From Pseudomonadota bacterium (GTDB lineage Bacteria > Pseudomonadota > Alphaproteobacteria > Sphingomonadales > Sphingomonadaceae), in NCBI GenBank assembly GCA_023423775.1, contig JAFAEZ010000150.1, forward strand, positions 1 through 7,532: a stretch of 7,532 bases of DNA, read 5' to 3'. This document shows, piece after piece, positions 5,199 through 7,532 of this stretch; the stretch's first letter is position 1, and each line of letters begins with the position of its first letter. A program made the translations under genes and the position numbers. The notes under the pieces were generated by a model. It searched no databases and had not been told where the DNA came from. It saw only the letters and a list, made by a program, of their open reading frames with translations.

Positions 5199-6554
5199 TT
5201 AGAAGTCGATCTGGGCCCGGGCGCCGATGACGTCGATGCCGTAATCCCGGTCGCCGCCCACGGCGACGATCGCCGCGTCCTTATAGTTCAGGCGGGCGTA
5301 GTTGATCATGAAGCGGACATGGTCCTGCGGGATCCAGATCAGCGAGGCCTGGAAGCCGTCCTGCTTGCCGCCGCGGATCAGATCGTCGTTCAGGTCAACC
5401 ATGTCGTAGCGCAGGTTGAGCTGCAGCGCGCCCATGCCGCCCTCGCCGACCGGGTTGAGCACCTTGGTGCGGTCGAACTGGCCGCCCTTATAGCCGCGCG
5501 TTTCGCCGGTCAGATAATAGCCGACCTCGGCATAGCCGCCGAAGAAATTGGCGGTTGGGGCCGGGTCCATCCGATCGGCATCGAGCCAGTGGACTTCGCC
5601 TGCGGCGTGGAACGGGCCGTGGATGACCGCGGCTTCGAGGCCGTAACTGGTCTCCTTTTCGACCGCCAGCGCCGGAGTGGCGAGGAAGCGGCTGTTGGTC
5701 GTGTGGACCAGGGGGCGCTGGCGATAGCGCGTGGTAACCCCCGCCTCGTCGGTGTCGCCATTGTCGCGCATATGCGCCGACGCACCGAAATGGAGCTGGG
5801 TCTTGCCCAGCTTGGGCGCGTAGACGACACGGCCGTCGAAGCTCAGCGAATTGTTCTCGTCGCCGAGATGGTCCGCGTCGCCGCTATTGGCGAGATCGGA
5901 GATATTGTCGGTGAAGACGCCGCCGGCGAGCAACAGGTCGCCGGTCGCATAGGTCGCCGAGAGGCCGACGCGGCGCTCGAAATTGAACGCGTCGGTGAAG
6001 GCGGCACGCTCGATGAACGACGAGAAGCGCGAGCTGGTGAGCTCTTCCAGCGACTGATAATTGTTGTGCTGGCCGAAATTCAGGCCGACGCCCTTGGCCG
6101 GGCTGTAGGTCAGGATCGCGTCGGTGACATCGACTTCGTTGTCGGCGAAATCGACCTCGAACTTGTAGCCGAAGCCGCCCGGGATCGAGCCCTCGGCGCC
6201 GAGACGCAGGCGGCGGGCCTCGTTCGAGAACCCGAGGCCGGGATCGGTCACGCCGTCGGGACGGCCGACCCAGCCGGCGTCATATTGGATGCGGCCGCGC
6301 GGCTTGAACGACCAGCCGCCTTCCTTGTCCTCGAATTGCGGCGCGCCCTTCCAGCTCGGCTTCGAAGCGGGCAGCGCCTTCTTGATCGTGTCGAGCTGCT
6401 GCTGCAGCGCCGCGACCTGCGCTTCGAGCGCCGCGGTCCTGGCAGCCGCCTGCTCCGGCGACAGGGTGGCTTCGGCTGCAGCATCCTGCGCCAAGGCCGG
6501 TGCCGCGATGGAACTGCCACCCAACAGGGCCAGCAGGAATAACTTCTTGGTCAT
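5199..6554 (-). CDS. OprO/OprP-type (phosphate-selective) outer-membrane porin
   Basis: A 451-residue porin. It begins with a Sec signal peptide (MTKK, hydrophobic core, cleavage at ALA-Q after residue 22). Next comes a heptad-patterned coiled coil at about residues 34-61 (LEAQVAALQQQLDTIKKAL), common before the barrel in this family. The beta-barrel has alternating aromatic and charged strands, the family motif SLEELTSSRFSSFIERA, and a C-terminal Phe (ARAQIDF) needed for outer-membrane insertion. The family forms trimeric channels; Pseudomonas OprP and OprO favour phosphate and polyphosphate, but many alphaproteobacterial members have untested substrates. The start ATG at 6552-6554 gives an intact signal peptide and has a weak GGGGA about ten bases upstream; a longer frame to 6638 has no such support. 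Four Pho-box-like heptamers lie at 6610-6649, so induction by PhoB at low phosphate is likely. The DUF4139 pair follows 82 bases downstream. Confidence 0.9.
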   Translation of the reverse strand: MTKKLFLLALLGGSSIAAPALAQDAAAEATLSPEQAAARTAALEAQVAALQQQLDTIKKALPASKPSWKGAPQFEDKEGGWSFKPRGRIQYDAGWVGRPDGVTDPGLGFSNEARRLRLGAEGSIPGGFGYKFEVDFADNEVDVTDAILTYSPAKGVGLNFGQHNNYQSLEELTSSRFSSFIERAAFTDAFNFERRVGLSATYATGDLLLAGGVFTDNISDLANSGDADHLGDENNSLSFDGRVVYAPKLGKTQLHFGASAHMRDNGDTDEAGVTTRYRQRPLVHTTNSRFLATPALAVEKETSYGLEAAVIHGPFHAAGEVHWLDADRMDPAPTANFFGGYAEVGYYLTGETRGYKGGQFDRTKVLNPVGEGGMGALQLNLRYDMVDLNDDLIRGGKQDGFQASLIWIPQDHVRFMINYARLNYKDAAIVAVGGDRDYGIDVIGARAQIDF

Positions 6555-6609
6555 GATACGTGAATCCCCAGTAACGGGCTCGGGCCCGTCGCGGAGGTAG
6601 GACCGGTGC

Positions 6610-6649
6610 ATGATCCTTTGATGACTCCGACATGACACTTTGGTGACAG
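6610..6649 (-). promoter_or_regulatory. Tandem Pho-box-like array (four heptamers, 11-bp register)
   Basis: Read on the minus strand, towards the porin, the units are CTGTCAC (6643-6649), GTGTCAT (6632-6638), GAGTCAT (6621-6627) and GGATCAT (6610-6616). Each is separated by exactly four bases (CAAA, GTCG, CAAA). The PhoB box consensus is CTGTCAT, four bases, CTGTCAT. The first two units match 6 of 7 each and the next two 5 and 4 of 7, so one good box is followed by a decayed second box in perfect register. The array ends 55 bases before the porin ATG. Ten bases after the last unit is TACCTC, at the right place for a -10 but a poor match, as is usual for PhoB-activated promoters. Confidence 0.72.
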
Positions 6650-6801
6650 CGTCCGAGACAGTGGTCCCGGACGAAGTAGAATGATTTCAGCGGCATCGCG
6701 GCGCTATGGGACGCGGCCCCGCAGAAGCCCCCCTTCCTGCCGGCTCCCCCACGACGGCTCCGCGTCGATTTCATGACAACTGGATGGCGACCCCGCGGCC
6801 A

Positions 6802-6841
6802 TAGAAAAAGGGCGGCGGCCCTGCGGCCACCGCCCTCTTTT
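6802..6841 (-). terminator. Rho-independent terminator of the DUF4167 gene
   Basis: An 11-bp stem, 6810-6820 with 6825-6835, closes a four-base loop. On the minus strand all pairs form, one of them G-U, and the stem is followed by TTTTT (6805-6809). It lies 22 bases past the DUF4167 stop, so it is assigned to that gene. The plus strand also has a T-rich tail (6836-6841), but one stem pair becomes an A-C mismatch and no plus-strand gene ends here. Confidence 0.85.
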
Positions 6842-6857
6842 AGTCATGCCCGAGCGA

Positions 6858-7532
6858 TCAGGCCGCCGGTGCGATCTCCGCATCGCCTTCGTCGCGCGGC
6901 CGGCGCGTGCGGCGACGGGGCTTGGGCGCCTCGCCGGCATCGTCGGCGCTGGGAACCACGGCAATCGCCGGCGGCAGGACGTCGAGCGAGATGCGCTCCT
7001 CGCCCTGCTCGGCATTGTCCTCGCGGGTGCGGCGCGTGCGGCGGGGTCGAAGCTCGCCGACATTGCGCGTTTCCGCTTCGTCGCGCGCCGCGCGCTCGGG
7101 CCGATCTTCGCGTTCGGCGCGGGGTTCGCGATCCTGGCGTTCACCGCGGGGTTCGCGGTCGGAGCGATCGGCACGCTGCTCGCGGCGGCGGCTGCGGTCC
7201 TGGCGCGGCTCACGATCGCCGCGCTCTTCCTGCTCGTCCTGCTCGTCGCCGCCCTCGGCGCTCACCGCCTCGTCCTGATCTTCATCCTCATAGGAGTTGA
7301 AGTCGTCGCGGCGCGGACGCTGCTCTTCGAAGCGGGCGCGATTCTCGTTGAGCACACGGAAATAATGATCCGCGAACTGGAGATAATATTCGGTCTGGAC
7401 GCGGTCGCCGGCGAGCTGCGAATCCCGCGCAAGCGCCTTGTATTTCTCATGAAGCTGGGCGGCGTTGCCGCGCGAGCGATTATCCTGGCGGTTGCCCTGG
7501 CTGGGAACGCTCCCCGGCGAGCGGGGCCCGCC
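6858..7532 (-). CDS. DUF4167 protein, 5' part missing
   Basis: The frame is open to the window edge, so the N-terminus is missing; 224 residues are visible, ending in TGA at 6858-6860. The DUF4167 core is visible at about residues 17-70, with RGNAAQLHEKYKALARD, AGDRVQTEYYLQFADHYFRVL and ARFEEQR. The rest is low-complexity: an acidic stretch (about 78-105), then Arg/Glu/Asp-rich sequence with three DREPR copies, two in adjoining nine-residue units, a short hydrophobic VLPPAIAVVP patch, and a basic RRRTRR end. Members are found across alphaproteobacteria and usually have a glycine/arginine-rich N-terminus; the family function is unknown, and the composition suggests nucleic-acid binding or a disordered scaffold (inference). 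In many alphaproteobacteria the gene follows prmC, which may therefore lie just beyond this edge. A strong terminator follows at 6802-6841, so the porin gene downstream is a separate unit. Confidence 0.9.
   Translation of the reverse strand, partial: GGPRSPGSVPSQGNRQDNRSRGNAAQLHEKYKALARDSQLAGDRVQTEYYLQFADHYFRVLNENRARFEEQRPRRDDFNSYEDEDQDEAVSAEGGDEQDEQEERGDREPRQDRSRRREQRADRSDREPRGERQDREPRAEREDRPERAARDEAETRNVGELRPRRTRRTREDNAEQGEERISLDVLPPAIAVVPSADDAGEAPKPRRRTRRPRDEGDAEIAPAA
7107..7160 (-). repeat. Two adjoining 27-base units encoding DREPR nonapeptides
   Basis: Bases 7134-7160 encode DREPRGERQ and 7107-7133 encode DREPRAERE. The two units are near-identical at the DNA level over the DREPR codons. 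A third DREPR lies at 7203-7217, 57 bases upstream in the gene. This looks like local duplication within a disordered tail. Confidence 0.7.

Noticed and set aside
3602..5230. Long plus-strand open frame of 542 codons
   Set aside because: It is antisense to the well-supported DUF4139 gene. Its product is rich in Arg, Gly, Ala and His with no family pattern, as expected from third-position GC bias on the opposite strand.
5160..6542. Long plus-strand open frame of 460 codons
   Set aside because: It is antisense to the porin gene, which has a signal peptide, a family motif and a C-terminal Phe. The plus-strand product shows no recognisable domain.
6555..6638. Longer N-terminus for the porin
   Set aside because: It would place a polar 28-residue leader before a complete signal peptide and run into the Pho-box array. 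The ATG at 6554 fits better.
6650..6671. Small hairpin GTCCG...CGGAC upstream of the Pho-box array
   Set aside because: Five base pairs with a 12-base loop is within chance in such GC-rich DNA, and there is no T-tract.
6680..6801. Possible short plus-strand gene or small RNA between the porin promoter and the terminator
   Set aside because: The 31-codon frame has no ribosome-binding site or recognisable product, and no clear promoter-plus-terminator pair was seen for an RNA gene.

Overview
The window looks like chromosomal DNA from a GC-rich alphaproteobacterium, most likely a sphingomonad (Sphingomonadaceae). This rests on uniformly high GC with strong third-position bias, a DUF4167 protein, a pair of secreted DUF4139 proteins, an IVVTGSR motif typical of sphingomonad TonB-dependent receptors, and an inverted repeat of the CCGTTCG...TTGTCGAAG type that I remember as dispersed in sphingomonad genomes. 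The lineage is an inference; no rRNA or marker gene is present.

Layout. (1) 1-942, plus: the C-terminal part of a MOP-superfamily polysaccharide flippase, cut by the window edge. (2) 939-1367, minus: a two-CBS-domain protein, convergent with the flippase and sharing a CTAG with it. (3) 1431-2073, plus: a two-gene unit, a small two-helix membrane protein overlapping a YciA-type acyl-CoA thioesterase. (4) 2070-5116, minus: two tandem secreted DUF4139 proteins. Each has a polyproline run in mid-protein, and the downstream one also carries a TonB-box-like motif. A REP-like inverted repeat lies between them, against the start of the downstream gene. (5) 5117-5198: an intergenic region with a perfect 13-bp inverted repeat that covers the Shine-Dalgarno of the first DUF4139 gene, and a possible promoter just upstream. 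(6) 5199-6554, minus: an OprO/OprP-type porin, preceded at 6610-6649 by four PhoB-box-like heptamers in 11-bp register. (7) 6810-6835: a terminator hairpin. (8) 6858-7532, minus: a DUF4167 protein, cut by the window edge.

How the genes may work together. The porin and the two DUF4139 proteins form one same-strand envelope block. The porin has all the marks of phosphate-starvation control (PhoB-type repeats in front of a phosphate-selective porin family member). The hairpin between porin and DUF4139 genes could be a terminator, an operator, or a device that silences DUF4139 translation on read-through transcripts. The DUF4139 protein with polyproline and TonB box could touch the TonB system in the periplasm; this is a hypothesis. 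The flippase, CBS protein and thioesterase are ordinary genes with no evident link to this block. No RNA genes, CRISPR arrays, insertion sequences or phage genes were seen. No stretch over 300 bases lacks a gene; the longest is 6555-6857, which holds the Pho-box array and the terminator.
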